This document shows, in pieces, positions 8,658 to 17,187 of a stretch of DNA of 64,000 nt. The first letter of the stretch is position 1, and each line of letters starts with the position of its first letter. A model generated the notes under the pieces. It made no database searches and was not told where the DNA came from. It saw only the letters and a program-made list of their open reading frames with translations. The position numbers and the translations under genes were made by a program. Source of the stretch: Shinella zoogloeoides (GTDB lineage: Bacteria; Pseudomonadota; Alphaproteobacteria; Rhizobiales; Rhizobiaceae). The stretch covers positions 1 to 64,000 of the forward strand of contig NZ_QNUJ01000002.1 in the NCBI RefSeq assembly GCF_003574625.1, in the 5' to 3' direction.

Positions 8658-9413
8658 ATGAAACGTAGCCATGAAATGCGGGACGAGCTGGCGGCAAATG
8701 ATACGACGCCTCTCTATGTCGGCGTCAAGCAGATCATTCTCGACAGGATTCGCAGCGGGGAATGGCCGCCGAAGCATCGCGTTCCTTCGGAGAACGAGCT
8801 CGTGGCCGAACTCGGCGTCAGCAAGATGACAGCCAACCGCGCCCTGCGCGAACTCGCAAGCGAAGGCGAACTCGTTCGAATCCAGGGCGTCGGCTCCTTC
8901 GTCGCCGAGCCCAAGGGCGTATCGACCCTGTTCGAGGTCCGCAATATCGCCGACGAGATTGCGGAACGGGGCCACACCCACGAAGCGAGGGTGGTCGCGC
9001 TGGCGGAAGCCTCCGCGCCCCCGGATGTTGCCGATGCCCTGGGCCTGGAAATCGGGGCACCCGTCTTCCATTCTCTCATCGTGCACAGCGAGGAAGGCGT
9101 GCCGGTGCAGATAGAGGACCGCTATGTGCACCCCGGCGTAGCGCCCGACTATCTCGGCCAGGACTTCTCGGCCACCACGCCGAATGCCTACCTGTCGGCC
9201 ATAGCCCCCCTCAGAGGCTCCGAACATGTCGTCGAGGCGACGATTCCGCAGCCTTGGGAATGCAAGCTGCTGATGATCCTGAAAACCGAGCCTTGCCTGA
9301 TGATCCGGCGACTGACCTGGTCGGATCGCAGCATCGTCTCCATCACGCGCATTATCTATCCAGGGCAACGATATCGCCTTGAAAGCCGCAGCGGCACCAA
9401 ACCTATCCCGTAA
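8658..9413 (+). CDS. GntR family regulator of the HutC type
   Basis: A 251-residue regulator with an N-terminal GntR winged helix (PLYVGVKQIILDRIRSGEW, then SENELVAELGVSKMTANRAL) and a C-terminal UTRA ligand domain. Segments IEDRYVHP, APDYLGQDFS and TTPNAYLS closely follow the HutC histidine-utilisation repressors, whose ligand is urocanate. It is divergent from the amino-acid transporter operon ending in the lyase homologue, so the likely inducer is an acrylate product of that lyase (inference). Operator-like repeats flank the gene on both sides. Confidence 0.87.
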   Translation: MKRSHEMRDELAANDTTPLYVGVKQIILDRIRSGEWPPKHRVPSENELVAELGVSKMTANRALRELASEGELVRIQGVGSFVAEPKGVSTLFEVRNIADEIAERGHTHEARVVALAEASAPPDVADALGLEIGAPVFHSLIVHSEEGVPVQIEDRYVHPGVAPDYLGQDFSATTPNAYLSAIAPLRGSEHVVEATIPQPWECKLLMILKTEPCLMIRRLTWSDRSIVSITRIIYPGQRYRLESRSGTKPIP

Positions 9414-9428
9414 TTGTATATGGAACCA
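9414..9428. promoter_or_regulatory. Candidate operator of the HutC-like regulator (site 2)
   Basis: TTGTATATGGAACCA, 14 of 15 bases identical to site 1 at 8568. It directly follows the regulator stop codon and lies about 295 bp upstream of the molybdenum-hydroxylase FAD-subunit start, so it could put that operon in the same regulon. Confidence 0.5.
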
Positions 9429-9721
9429 CTTCTGGCCGCGCATCCAGAGATATCCCGCCCGCGCCCGCGCATAGCCATGGCCGAAGAGGGACCGCATGTA
9501 GGCCGTATCGAAATCGTCGGCACCCTGCAACCGCGATAACCATCACCGTATTTTGACCGGACTTGCGCCAGCCGCTTCCCTGAATGTCGGACCCGACTTG
9601 TATCGAACCAGCGCATCCCATAGCGTTGTCGAGCGACGGCAAGAGCCGTATCGTCGCAGCGGCGTTTGCAACGGATTGCAAGCTCCCATCCCGACCCGAC
9701 TTCATCACGAGGAGAAGCCCT
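9429..9721. other. Leader of the molybdenum hydroxylase operon
   Basis: With the operator at 9414 this makes about 308 bp without a convincing gene. A frame is open from an ATG at 9584 in phase with the FAD subunit, but its 46 extra residues have no counterpart in the family. GAGGAG at 9709-9714 fits the TTG start at 9722. No terminator hairpin was recognised. Confidence 0.4.
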
Positions 9722-10582
9722 TTGCGCTATGTTCGCCCAGATTCGCTGGAGGATGCCATTGACCTGCTGGCTGAAGCGTCAGGCAAAGCCGCGATATTGG
9801 CCGGCGGGAGCGATTTGCTGGTGAGAATGAAAGGAGGGTTCATCGAGCCTGACCTTATCATCGATATCAAAGGCGTGGATGCCCTGAGATGCGTGAGCGA
9901 AAACGACGAAGGTTTCGTCATAGGCTCCGCAGTGCCTTGCGCCGTTCTGGGCGAGAATGCAGCGCTCAGGCGCGCATGGCCGGGTGTTGTCGAGGGAGCG
10001 ACCCTGATCGGTTCCAAACAGGTACAGGGACGCTGTACGATCGTCGGGAACCTCTGCAATGCGTCCCCCGCGGCTGACAGCGTGCCCGCCCTCGTGGCCG
10101 CTGGCGCCAAGGCCCTGATCAGAGGGCCAGCCGGTTCCCGTACGATCGCTGTCGAAATGATACCGGTCGGCCCCGGCAGGACATCGCTTGCGCCCGGCGA
10201 GATCATCGAAGCCATTCTGCTCGACAAGCGCCGGCCGCATTCGGGCGACGCCTACCAACGGTTCACACCGCGAACGGAGATGGACATCGCCGTCGTCAGC
10301 ACCGCGGTAAATCTCACCCTCGACGATCAGGGCGTCGTCGAGGAAGCGCGCGTCGCGCTGGGCGCCGCGGCGCCGACGGTGCTCCTGGTCAAAGAGGCGG
10401 CCGATATCCTGATCGGTTCCCGTGTCGATATCAGCACGCTGGACCGCCTCGCCGAGGCCTGTTCCAGCGCCTGTCGCCCGATAGACGACAAGCGAGGCAC
10501 TGTGGAATTCCGAAAGAAAGTCGCGGGTGTGCTGGCCAAGCGGGTCGCGCTGACCGCCTATCAACGTGCAGGACAAAAGTGA
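9722..10582 (+). CDS. Molybdenum hydroxylase (xanthine dehydrogenase family), FAD-binding subunit
   Basis: A 286-residue FAD subunit of the CoxM/XdhB type. It has the family start LRYVRPDSLEDAIDLL, the FAD motif AGGSDLLV, and the second flavin segment TIVGNLCNASPAADSVP. The start is probably the TTG at 9722, seven bases after GAGGAG; this gives the usual family length of about 285. It passes electrons from the iron-sulfur subunit to an acceptor. The stop overlaps the next start by one base. The enzyme probably hydroxylates an N-heterocycle or aldehyde; the substrate is not evident. Confidence 0.85.
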   Translation: MRYVRPDSLEDAIDLLAEASGKAAILAGGSDLLVRMKGGFIEPDLIIDIKGVDALRCVSENDEGFVIGSAVPCAVLGENAALRRAWPGVVEGATLIGSKQVQGRCTIVGNLCNASPAADSVPALVAAGAKALIRGPAGSRTIAVEMIPVGPGRTSLAPGEIIEAILLDKRRPHSGDAYQRFTPRTEMDIAVVSTAVNLTLDDQGVVEEARVALGAAAPTVLLVKEAADILIGSRVDISTLDRLAEACSSACRPIDDKRGTVEFRKKVAGVLAKRVALTAYQRAGQK

Positions 10583-11058
10583 TGGCAGGCATAGCAGTTT
10601 CGACGACAATCAATGGCGATCATGCCGAGTTCCTCTGTCATCCCGACGAGACGCTGCTTGAAGTGCTGCGCGAACGCCTGGGGCTGATGGGCGTAAAGGA
10701 GGGTTGCGGCACGGGCGACTGCGGCGCCTGCAGCATCGTCCTCGACGACCGGCTGGTTTGCTCCTGCCTGGTGCTCGGGGCCGAGGCGGAAGGCCGCCGG
10801 ATCGCCACAGTAGAGGGCATGGCGCAGGGCGACAGGCTTCATCCCCTGCAACAAAAGTTCCTCGAGCATGCCGCTTTGCAGTGCGGCATCTGCACACCCG
10901 GCTTTCTCATCGCCGCCCAGGATCTGCTGGCCAAGAATCCGGATCCCACCGAAGAGGAAATACGCTTCGGCCTTGCCGGAAATCTCTGTCGTTGCACCGG
11001 CTATGACAAAATAGTGCGTGCGGTTCAGGACGCGGCCAGCGTTATGAGAGGAGCATGA
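10582..11058 (+). CDS. Molybdenum hydroxylase, [2Fe-2S] subunit
   Basis: A 158-residue two-cluster ferredoxin-type subunit. The plant-type cluster ligands are Cys42, Cys47, Cys50 and Cys62 (GCGTGDCGACS, then CSC). The second cluster is in CGICTPG (Cys101, Cys104) and NLCRCTGY (Cys136, Cys138). The ATG at 10582 overlaps the preceding TGA by one base; a GTG one codon earlier is also possible. It links the molybdenum centre to FAD in the heterotrimer formed with its neighbours. Confidence 0.93.
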   Translation: MAGIAVSTTINGDHAEFLCHPDETLLEVLRERLGLMGVKEGCGTGDCGACSIVLDDRLVCSCLVLGAEAEGRRIATVEGMAQGDRLHPLQQKFLEHAALQCGICTPGFLIAAQDLLAKNPDPTEEEIRFGLAGNLCRCTGYDKIVRAVQDAASVMRGA

Positions 11059-13313
11059 CCATGAATTTCGATCCCCGCCACGCGACGCGCAGCTTCTCCT
11101 CCGTCGGCACGCGGCCGATCCGGCCCGACGGCATCGACAAGGTGACGGGCCGCGCGCGCTATGGTGCCGATTTCAATATGCCCGGCCAGCTGGTCGGACG
11201 GATCTTGCGCAGCCCGCACGCCCACGCCGTCATTCGCAGGATCGACACGTCCAAGGCCGAGCAACTTCCCGGCGTCAAGGCCGTGGTGACGGCGGCGGAC
11301 CTGCCCGACCTCACGAGCGGCGATGCCGCCATGTATGACATTCTCGATAACTGCATGGCGCGCAGGAAGGCGCTCTACGACGGGCACGCCGTGGCCGCCG
11401 TGGCGGCGATCGATGCACGCACCGCCAGACAGGCGCTCAAGCTCATCGAAGTCGAGTATGAACTCCTGCCGCACGTCACCGACGTCGACCAGGCATTTGC
11501 CGCGGATGCTCCGCTCATCAACGACACGATCATCACGACAGGCGTCGATCCGAAGCCGGATCGCGCTTCGAATGTTTCGATGCGCAGCCAGTTCGGACAT
11601 GGTGACATCGATGCCGGCATGGCAAAGGCGGATTTCGTGGTCGAGCGGACGTTCAAGACCGAACAGACCCATCAGGGCTATATCGAGCCTCATGCCTGCG
11701 TGGCCAATGTCAGCCCGGACGGCACGGCGGATCTGTGGGTCTGCACGCAGGGCCACTTCGTCTATCGCCAGCATTGCGCACAACTGCTCGGCATGGATGC
11801 CTCCAAGCTGCGCGTAACGTCGTCGGAAATCGGCGGCGGCTTCGGCGGCAAGACGCATGTCTGGGCTGAACCCGTCGCGCTCGCGCTGTCGCGCAAGGCC
11901 GGCAGGCCGGTCAAGCTGGTCATGACGCGCGACGAGGTATTTCGCGCGACCGGCCCGACCAGCGCCACGTCGATCGACGTGAAAATCGGCGCGATGAAGG
12001 ACGGAACGATCGTCGCCGCCGATGCTACCCTCCGCTATTCGTGCGGCCCCTATGCGGGATCCTGGGCCGAGGTCGGCGCCATGACCGCATTTGCCTGCTA
12101 CAAGCTCGAGAATGTCAGGACCGTCGGCTACGAGGTGCTGGTAAACCGGCCGAAGACGGCGGCGTATCGTGCGCCCTCCGCGCCGATGGCGGCGTTTGCG
12201 GTGGAAAGCGCCATAGACGAGCTTGCCGGGAAGGTCGGCATGGATGCCGTGGACTTCCGCATCAAGAACGCGGCGCAGGAAGGGACCAAGGCATCCTATG
12301 GTCCGGTCTACGGCCCGATTGGCATCGGCCCGACACTGGAAGCTGTAAAGAACCACCCGCACATGAAGGCGCCCCTCGGCAAAAACCAGGGACGCGGCAT
12401 GGCGTGCGGCTTCTGGTTCAACTTCGGCGGCCAGACATGTACCGACCTGAATATCGGAATGGACGGCACCGTCTCGCTTGCGGTCGGTACGGTGGATGTC
12501 GGTGGTTCGCGCGCATCGCTCTCGCTGGTGGCGGCAGAGGAACTCGGGATCGACTATGCGCAAGTCAGAGCGGTGATCGCCGATACGTCGAGCCTCGGCT
12601 ACAATGACATGACGGACGGCAGTCGCGGCACCTTCTCGTCCTCGATGGCCACCATTTCTGCCGCTCGCAACGCGATCAAAGTCCTTCGCGCGCGTGCGGC
12701 GCAGATGTGGGACATCCCGGTCGAGGACGTGGCCTGGGAAAAGGGCCATGCCGTCGCCAAGGGCGAAACGCATGGAAATCTTCCGAATCTGTCATTGAAG
12801 GAGATTGCGGCTGCATCGGGCACCACCGGCGGCCCGATTGCCGGTCATAGCGAAATCGTGGCGGATGGCGCTGGCGTGTCCTTCGCGACCCATATCTGCG
12901 ATATCGAGGTCGATCCCGAAACGGGGGCCACCAGGGTCCTGCGCTACACCGTGGTGCAGGACGCCGGCAAAGCCGTGCATCCGACCTATGTCGAGGGGCA
13001 ATACCAAGGCGGTGCCGCGCAAGGCATCGGCTGGGCGCTCAACGAAGAATATATCTATGGCAAGGACGGCCGGCTGCAGAATGCGGGCTTTCTCGACTAC
13101 CGCATACCCGTATGTTCGGATCTGCCCATGATAGACACGCAGATCCTCGAGATCCCCAACCCCAATCACCCCTATGGGGTTCGCGGCGTCGGGGAAACCT
13201 CCATCGTCCCCCCGCTTGCGGCGGTGGCCAATGCGGTGTCCAATGCGGTGGGTGTGCGGATGCAACATATTCCCATGTCGCCGCCGCGGATTCTGGCGGC
13301 GCTTGAGACGTAA
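11055..13313 (+). CDS. Molybdenum hydroxylase, molybdopterin-binding large subunit
   Basis: A 752-residue catalytic subunit of the xanthine dehydrogenase / CO dehydrogenase family. Motifs include GGGFGGKTHVW for cofactor binding and, near the C-terminus, GVRGVGETS holding the catalytic glutamate. The CO dehydrogenase active-site cysteine loop was not seen, so this is a hydroxylase, not CoxL. Its start overlaps the [2Fe-2S] gene by four bases. A second ATG two codons later is equally well placed after GAGAGGAGC. The order FAD, FeS, large subunit, then MoaD-like gene is an operon. Confidence 0.9.
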   Translation: MTMNFDPRHATRSFSSVGTRPIRPDGIDKVTGRARYGADFNMPGQLVGRILRSPHAHAVIRRIDTSKAEQLPGVKAVVTAADLPDLTSGDAAMYDILDNCMARRKALYDGHAVAAVAAIDARTARQALKLIEVEYELLPHVTDVDQAFAADAPLINDTIITTGVDPKPDRASNVSMRSQFGHGDIDAGMAKADFVVERTFKTEQTHQGYIEPHACVANVSPDGTADLWVCTQGHFVYRQHCAQLLGMDASKLRVTSSEIGGGFGGKTHVWAEPVALALSRKAGRPVKLVMTRDEVFRATGPTSATSIDVKIGAMKDGTIVAADATLRYSCGPYAGSWAEVGAMTAFACYKLENVRTVGYEVLVNRPKTAAYRAPSAPMAAFAVESAIDELAGKVGMDAVDFRIKNAAQEGTKASYGPVYGPIGIGPTLEAVKNHPHMKAPLGKNQGRGMACGFWFNFGGQTCTDLNIGMDGTVSLAVGTVDVGGSRASLSLVAAEELGIDYAQVRAVIADTSSLGYNDMTDGSRGTFSSSMATISAARNAIKVLRARAAQMWDIPVEDVAWEKGHAVAKGETHGNLPNLSLKEIAAASGTTGGPIAGHSEIVADGAGVSFATHICDIEVDPETGATRVLRYTVVQDAGKAVHPTYVEGQYQGGAAQGIGWALNEEYIYGKDGRLQNAGFLDYRIPVCSDLPMIDTQILEIPNPNHPYGVRGVGETSIVPPLAAVANAVSNAVGVRMQHIPMSPPRILAALET

Positions 13314-13322
13314 GGAGGCCCG

Positions 13323-13568
13323 ATGGTCGAGGTAACGCTCTGGGGTGCGCTCGCCGCAGCGGCCGGGGGCACCAGCAAGGTCGAGATCGAGGCGAGAAAC
13401 ATCAGGGAACTGTTCAAGAGGTTAAGCGAACGGTTCCCTGGGCTCGCGCCGCTGATGGATCGCGGGATCGCAGTCGCGATAGACGGGACGATCTATCGCG
13501 ACACATGGTCGAAGGAACTGCCAGCGGGAGCGGAAATCTATCTTCTGCCGAGGCTGGCTGGCGGGTAA
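13323..13568 (+). CDS. MoaD/ThiS-like ubiquitin-fold sulfur carrier
   Basis: An 81-residue protein beginning VEVTLWGALAAAAGG and ending in the Gly-Gly that MoaD/ThiS proteins need for adenylation and thiocarboxylation. The ATG follows GGAGG and lies nine bases after the large-subunit stop. MoaD supplies the dithiolene sulfur of molybdopterin, so a copy in this operon may support cofactor supply or maturation for this hydroxylase. An alternative is a sulfur carrier for another pathway in the island. No MoaE or sulfurtransferase is next to it. Confidence 0.8.
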   Translation: MVEVTLWGALAAAAGGTSKVEIEARNIRELFKRLSERFPGLAPLMDRGIAVAIDGTIYRDTWSKELPAGAEIYLLPRLAGG

Positions 13569-13767
13569 TGCGGCAACCGGTCGCGTCGAAGGGGCATTTG
13601 AACGCATGGGACCCAGCGTGACTTCCCAGATATACGCACCGCGTGCGCGGTCATCATTGCCTTTCTGCCAACTCGTCAGATTCTAACGGAGACACCGGGG
13701 TCGCATGCCGGCAGTTTCCCTATTGGCTTAAGCAAGGAGAGGGAAAGGGGCAGGAATCCCGGACGCC

Positions 13768-14991
13768 CTACATGACGTTCCGGTAGATATCTCCATCTTT
13801 CATGATCATCGACAGCTTGGAGGGATCCTGGAGAAGGCCCAAATCCTCCAAAGGGTTGCCGTCGACGACAAGAAGATCGGCGCGCAAACCAGCGCGAACC
13901 CTGCCGATCTGATCTTCCATCTTGAAGAGCTCCGCTGCATAGCTGGTCGCCGATCGGATGACCTCGATCGCCGGAAGCACTTCACCGCGGATCTTGAACT
14001 CCATGGATTGGTGACGGTGGATCGGCCCGATAAGGTCAGTGCCGTAAACCATCTTCACGCCGTGGCGCCGGGCGACCTCCAACTGGTTCGACCCGATATC
14101 CAGAACATACTTGATCTTCGCGTGCAGTTCGGGCGGCATCCCGATCTCCAGGCCCTCCTCCCACATCGTCGTATATGCGACGAGCGTCGGCACCAGGATG
14201 GCGTTCCGCTCCTTCATCAACATGGCCGTCTCATCGTCGAGGAAGTTGCCATGCTCGATCGAGCGGACGCCGTTCCTGACAGCGTGCTGGATGCAGCGCG
14301 CGGTATAGGCGTGAGCCATGACGTATTTGCCCGCATTTTCCGCCTCCTCCACGGCGGCGCGGATCTCTTCGCCCGAAAACTGAACGAAGTGAATCGGGTC
14401 GGTATAGGAAGCGATTCCACCGCCCACCATCAGCTTCACCTGACTGGCGCCTCGGCGAATTTCGTCGCGAGCGGCAAGGCGCACCGCATCCACGCCGTCG
14501 GCAACCCGACCGAGGCTCGGGACATAGTAATGGCTGTCGAATTCCGTTTCGCCGACGCCGCGCATGTCGCCGTGACCGCCGGTCTGCGAGATCGCCTTGC
14601 CGCTGTAGAGAATGCGCGGGCTCGGAATGAGTTTTTCCTCGACCGCGCGGGCAAGGCCGAAATCCGCGCCGCCTGCGTCGCGGACGGTGGTGAAGCCGCG
14701 CATCAACATGCCCTCCAGAATGGGCATGGCTCTGAGTGCGGTGTAGAATGGCGACCACTTGGTGAGTTGCAGGAAGCTGTTGATCGGCACGATCACATGG
14801 ACGTGGGCGTCGCAAAGGCCCGGCATCAGGACCTTTCCCTTTACGTCGATCACGTTAGCATCAGAGGCAGTCAGTCTGGGTTCGCCGATTTCGGAAATTC
14901 TCCCTTCATCGACAAGGACGTCGCGCTCTTCCAGCAACGTTCCTGCGTCCACATCAAGGATCGACGCGTTCTTGAAAAGGGTCCGGCTCAT
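13768..14991 (-). CDS. Amidohydrolase family protein (imidazolonepropionase-like, COG1228 type)
   Basis: A 407-residue metal-dependent amidohydrolase. Metal-ligand motifs are CDAHVHV, QVKLMVGGG (bridging lysine), MAHAY, SIEHGNF and YGTDLI, matching the imidazolonepropionase / Xaa-Pro dipeptidase-like group of cyclic-amide and peptide hydrolases. The ATG at 14991 is eight bases after the stop of the second amidohydrolase, so the two form an operon read away from the LysR gene at 16103. It is not a canonical HutI. The substrate is unknown; a lactam, lactone or amide is expected. Confidence 0.82.
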   Translation of the reverse strand: MSRTLFKNASILDVDAGTLLEERDVLVDEGRISEIGEPRLTASDANVIDVKGKVLMPGLCDAHVHVIVPINSFLQLTKWSPFYTALRAMPILEGMLMRGFTTVRDAGGADFGLARAVEEKLIPSPRILYSGKAISQTGGHGDMRGVGETEFDSHYYVPSLGRVADGVDAVRLAARDEIRRGASQVKLMVGGGIASYTDPIHFVQFSGEEIRAAVEEAENAGKYVMAHAYTARCIQHAVRNGVRSIEHGNFLDDETAMLMKERNAILVPTLVAYTTMWEEGLEIGMPPELHAKIKYVLDIGSNQLEVARRHGVKMVYGTDLIGPIHRHQSMEFKIRGEVLPAIEVIRSATSYAAELFKMEDQIGRVRAGLRADLLVVDGNPLEDLGLLQDPSKLSMIMKDGDIYRNVM

Positions 14992-14999
14992 TGTCACAT

Positions 15000-15986
15000 T
15001 CACTTTCTGATGACATCTGGGAAAACTGGTCGATAGGATTCGATGGCCGTCCCGCTGAACATTGCCTCTCGCTCCGGCTCGGAAAGCGAATGCACGCATT
15101 CCGCGTAGTCGTGGTAAATGTCCCGGAAAGAACGGAAGAGCTTGTCGACGGGAAAATTGCTCGCGAACATCAGGCGGGACGGCCCGAAAAGATCGACGAG
15201 CTCGGTGATCAAAGGCCTGACATCCTTCACTGTCCATTTCGGCTTCAACATGCCGAAGCCGGAAATCTTGACGGAAACGTTGTGACAGGCCGAGAGAGTT
15301 CGCATTCCCGTCTTCCAGGCTGAAAAGTCGCCGGTGATCAACCCATCCGGCATGCCCGCCTGGTTGACGATGATCCGGGTCCCGGCGTGGACCCTGGCGA
15401 TCGACGCAAGGTCCTCCATCTGATGCGGATAGATCTGGGTGTCGAAGGACAGGCCGTAGTCGGAGAGCTTGCTGAAGTTGCGCAGCCATCTCTCGTCCCG
15501 GAGGTAGTCACTTCTATCGACGTAGGTGAGCCGGCGATCGGGGTGCCATGCCACGATGTGGCGGATGCCCCTGAGCAACGGCGACGCGGCCATGTGGGCG
15601 TCGATCAGTTCTACGGCCGCCGGATTGTCGAGCGCCACCTGGCCGACGATGGCGTTGGGGAAGCCGCTCTTCTCGTGAATTTGCTGGACGAACCGCGTCT
15701 CACCGACCGGATTCCACGGATCAAATCCACCGTCGAGATGCACCGTGCCGATCAAGTCGAATTCCCGGGTGTCGGCGAGGTAGTCCTTCGCTAGATAGTT
15801 TTTCCGGATCGGCGCCGGATCGCCGACGATCGATGGAGTGCCCGGATCCATCCACGGGTATCGATACTGCTTCAGGTCCCAGAGATGATGATGCGGATCG
15901 AAAATCTTGAGGCGGTATGACTTGGCCTCATTCGCGTTTTCCACGGGAAGGCCGTGCGCCCTCGCTTTCTCGTTTCTCATATCCAT
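15000..15986 (-). CDS. Amidohydrolase 2 family protein (COG3618, lactonase-like)
   Basis: A 328-residue TIM-barrel hydrolase of the amidohydrolase 2 group (PF04909 type). It starts with the metal motif FDPHHHLWDLKQYRYPW and continues with GIRHIVAWHP and MFASNFPVDK, close to L-fuconolactone and L-rhamnonolactone hydrolases. Start chosen at 15986, where sequence similar to relatives begins; there is another ATG two codons later and no strong ribosome site. Divergent from a LysR gene with a 17-bp inverted repeat between them. A sugar-lactone or cyclic-amide substrate imported by the nearby CUT2 transporter is plausible. Confidence 0.8.
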   Translation of the reverse strand: MDMRNEKARAHGLPVENANEAKSYRLKIFDPHHHLWDLKQYRYPWMDPGTPSIVGDPAPIRKNYLAKDYLADTREFDLIGTVHLDGGFDPWNPVGETRFVQQIHEKSGFPNAIVGQVALDNPAAVELIDAHMAASPLLRGIRHIVAWHPDRRLTYVDRSDYLRDERWLRNFSKLSDYGLSFDTQIYPHQMEDLASIARVHAGTRIIVNQAGMPDGLITGDFSAWKTGMRTLSACHNVSVKISGFGMLKPKWTVKDVRPLITELVDLFGPSRLMFASNFPVDKLFRSFRDIYHDYAECVHSLSEPEREAMFSGTAIESYRPVFPDVIRK

Positions 15987-16072
15987 CGCACTCGTCCAAC
16001 CGCGAAACTGCCTGTTCGCGAGCCATTTTGCTTTGGCGGACTTGATTGACAATACGAACGAAGTCGTGTCTC

Positions 16073-16089
16073 CATGACGAAAAGTCATG
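16073..16089. promoter_or_regulatory. Candidate LysR operator, copy 1
   Basis: CATGACGAAAAGTCATG: perfect 6-bp arms with a 5-bp spacer, between the divergent amidohydrolase and LysR genes and 13 bp before the LysR ATG. Near-identical sequences occur at 20525 and 22379. Confidence 0.7.
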
Positions 16090-16102
16090 AGGCGGAAAGA
16101 CG

Positions 16103-17068
16103 ATGAAGCGTGCAGGAACGGACAGTTCCACACCGATCGATGCCATCGAGCGCGAGGGCAACCTGCCGTCGCTGACGGGGCTCAGGGCGTTCATCCTGGC
16201 GGCGCAATACAAAAGCTTTTCCCGGGCGGCGGAAGAGCTCAACATCACGCAAAGCGGTGTCAGCCGCGCCGTACGCTCCATTGAGGAAATCACGGGTACG
16301 CCGCTGTTCGAGCGGACCGGGCACGGGCTCGTGCTTACCGAGTCCGGCGCGGCGTATTTCGAGGAGGTTTCCACTCTCCTCAGCGAACTCGGCGCCGCCA
16401 CGCTAAGGCTCGCAACCTACAAGAGCGCTCACGAATCCCTGAATATCGCGACGCTGCCCAGCCTCGGGAGCCGCTGGCTGGCCCCTCGCCTGATACGGTT
16501 CCTCAAGCAGAACCCGACCATCGACATCTCGGTGACGGGCAGGATCGGTCATTTCGAGTTCGAGGGAAGCAACATCGACGCGGCAATCCACTACGGCAGC
16601 GAGGCGTGGCCGGGCAGCCTATCGGAGCTGATCATGGACGAGGTCCTTGTGCCGATGTGCGCGCCCTCTCTGATCAGAAAGGGCGTGGTGCCAAATGCCC
16701 GGCTCCTGTTCGAACTCACGTTGATCCAGCACACGCACAGGCCGACCGCCTGGCGCGAATGGTTCAAGGATGTCGGCATCGACCATCCCCAGCCGAACCA
16801 GGGGCCGCGCTTCGAACAATACCAGATGGGTATCGAGGCGGCGATCTCGGGCCTCGGCGCGATCCTGATGCCGCCTTTCATGGTCATCGACGAGCTCACA
16901 TCCGGGCGCCTTGTCCTGCTTCACAGCGTCCCGGTACCCACGCCCTGGCGCTACTACCTCGTCTATCCAAAGGGAAAGCGCAGTAAGCCCGGCGTGCAGA
17001 AATTCCGCACCTTCCTCAGAGCCGAAGCCAAGCGAACAGCCGAGCAAACCCTGCAATTGATGCGTTAG
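16103..17068 (+). CDS. LysR family regulator (GcvA-like)
   Basis: A 321-residue LysR regulator of the GcvA-like branch. The helix-turn-helix is in FILAAQYKSFSRAAEELNIT followed by SGVSRAVRSIE; the effector domain includes SLGSRWLAPRLIRFL, characteristic of the GcvA group. GGAAAG precedes the ATG. It is divergent from the two amidohydrolases and followed, convergently, by the CUT2 transporter operon. Three copies of a CATGAC-N5-GTCATG element at surrounding promoters are probably its binding sites. Confidence 0.9.
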   Translation: MKRAGTDSSTPIDAIEREGNLPSLTGLRAFILAAQYKSFSRAAEELNITQSGVSRAVRSIEEITGTPLFERTGHGLVLTESGAAYFEEVSTLLSELGAATLRLATYKSAHESLNIATLPSLGSRWLAPRLIRFLKQNPTIDISVTGRIGHFEFEGSNIDAAIHYGSEAWPGSLSELIMDEVLVPMCAPSLIRKGVVPNARLLFELTLIQHTHRPTAWREWFKDVGIDHPQPNQGPRFEQYQMGIEAAISGLGAILMPPFMVIDELTSGRLVLLHSVPVPTPWRYYLVYPKGKRSKPGVQKFRTFLRAEAKRTAEQTLQLMR

Positions 17069-17099
17069 GAGGACGCGCCGGACACCGCTTCCCCGACAA

Positions 17100-17125
17100 A
17101 AAGGGGCCGCCTTTTGCACCCCTTT
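17100..17125. terminator. Possible bidirectional terminator between LysR and permease genes
   Basis: Arms AAAGGGG (17100-17106) and CCCCTTT (17119-17125) with a 12-nt loop lie between two convergent genes; A and T runs flank the arms. The stem is short, so this is tentative. Confidence 0.4.
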
Positions 17126-17187
17126 CCAGGCGTGTGGCGACCCCAGCGTCAAGATGCGGCTTGGGGAGCGCGCCGCATCCATGAAAA

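Noticed and set aside
9584-9721. An upstream ATG start for the Mo-hydroxylase FAD subunit.
   Set aside because: The extra 46 residues have no counterpart in the family, whereas the TTG at 9722 is correctly spaced from GAGGAG and gives the usual N-terminus.
11055-13313. CO dehydrogenase large subunit.
   Set aside because: The active-site cysteine loop of CoxL was not found, and no cox accessory genes are present; a heterocycle or aldehyde hydroxylase is the safer call.
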